Assembly (NCBI GenBank): GCA_963728765.1 | Contig: CAVSKX010000002.1 | Location: 620,001-684,000 of the forward strand | Reading direction: 5' to 3' | DNA from: AC-32 sp963728765 | GTDB lineage: Bacteria; Actinomycetota; Thermoleophilia; Gaiellales; Gaiellaceae | Length of the DNA stretch: 64,000 nucleotides | In this document: in pieces, positions 63,936 to 64,000 of the stretch | Numbering within the stretch: position 1 is the first letter of the stretch | How the letters are laid out: each line of letters begins with the position of its first letter | Position numbers and translations under genes: made by a program | The notes under the pieces: model-generated | Database searches by the model: none | What the model saw: only the letters and a program-made list of their open reading frames with translations | What the model was told of the DNA's origin: nothing

Positions 63936-64000
63936 GTGGACGGTGATGCCGTGAACGGCGCGGTGGGATACGACGTGCCGCAACGTCGCCTGGAGCTGGC
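63936..64000 (+). CDS. Possible N-terminal start of a gene cut by the window end
   Basis: GTG 63936 opens a frame of 21 codons to the window end (MDGDAVNGAVGYDVPQRRLELA). There is no clear ribosome-binding site, and the fragment is too short to identify. Reported for completeness. Confidence 0.25.
   Translation, partial: MDGDAVNGAVGYDVPQRRLEL

Overview
The window is high-GC DNA (most third codon positions are G or C; GTG and TTG starts are common) from what looks like an actinobacterium. The signs are: AcnA-type aconitase, ThyX, a FolE2-type GTP cyclohydrolase, a Tad/Flp pilus locus with no outer-membrane secretin, CopC-CopD fusion, ECF sigma factors paired with membrane-anchored regulators, and a hopanoid (hpn) operon. 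My best guess is class Thermoleophilia (Gaiellales/Solirubrobacterales-like). That is inferred from gene content; I cannot prove it here. I saw no tRNA, rRNA, CRISPR array, prophage or intact transposase. It reads as ordinary chromosome peppered with small palindromic repeats.

Layout. 1-5.8 kb: a zinc-ribbon peptide, an ArsR regulator with an SRPBCC-VOC protein, a membrane sulfatase and a divergent polytopic glycosyltransferase. 5.8-6.5 kb: a gene-poor stretch holding a decayed reading frame and a MITE-like repeat. 6.5-9.4 kb: primary sigma factor (with a clear promoter), asparaginase, Fpg. 9.6-13.8 kb: a small P-loop kinase, an operon of alpha/beta hydrolase + FMN oxidase + degenerate sensor kinase, and folE2. 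13.8-16.5 kb: plsY with a non-canonical start, two divergent superoxide dismutases, a secreted protein. 16.5-24.8 kb: SDR, ECF sigma/anti-sigma pair, thyX, DUF72, a kynureninase-like PLP enzyme, a subtilase with C-terminal DVSWx repeats, an epimerase, a peptidoglycan-binding transglycosylase. 24.9-28.2 kb: CopC-CopD and membrane proteins, a YjbQ homologue. 28.3-35.6 kb: one tightly overlapping minus-strand operon hpnC-hpnD-hpnE-shc-hpnH-hpnG-ispH that makes presqualene diphosphate, then squalene, then hopene, then adenosyl- and ribosyl-hopane; ispH would feed it isoprenoid precursors. 35.6-37.4 kb: DUF192 and a secreted M15-like protein. 37.8-47.1 kb: the Tad pilus operon flp-tadE-tadG-cpaB-tadZ-tadA-(VWA)tadB-tadC plus a long coiled-coil gene. 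47.3-53.3 kb: mannosyltransferase-like protein, epimerase, YihY, aconitase. 53.3-64 kb: a second ECF sigma locus, GNAT, PepSY-like protein, cyclophilin, DedA, secreted cyclase, M43 metalloprotease, DUF2339 and small membrane proteins.

The most unusual signal is a set of palindromic repeat elements that lie inside or at the very ends of coding regions without breaking the frame: in hpnC (about 95 bp), acnA (39 bp) and the 3' end of hpnD, and supplying the stop codon of plsY, with a related copy just after copC-copD. Two intergenic MITE-like elements share 15-16 bp terminal inverted repeats (6.17 and 47.12 kb). Two genes, hpnE and the VWA-tadB fusion, are each interrupted by a one-base frame change, which may be sequence error or real. 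A roughly 60-nt conserved block lies upstream of both the subtilase and the M15-like gene and may be a shared regulatory element.
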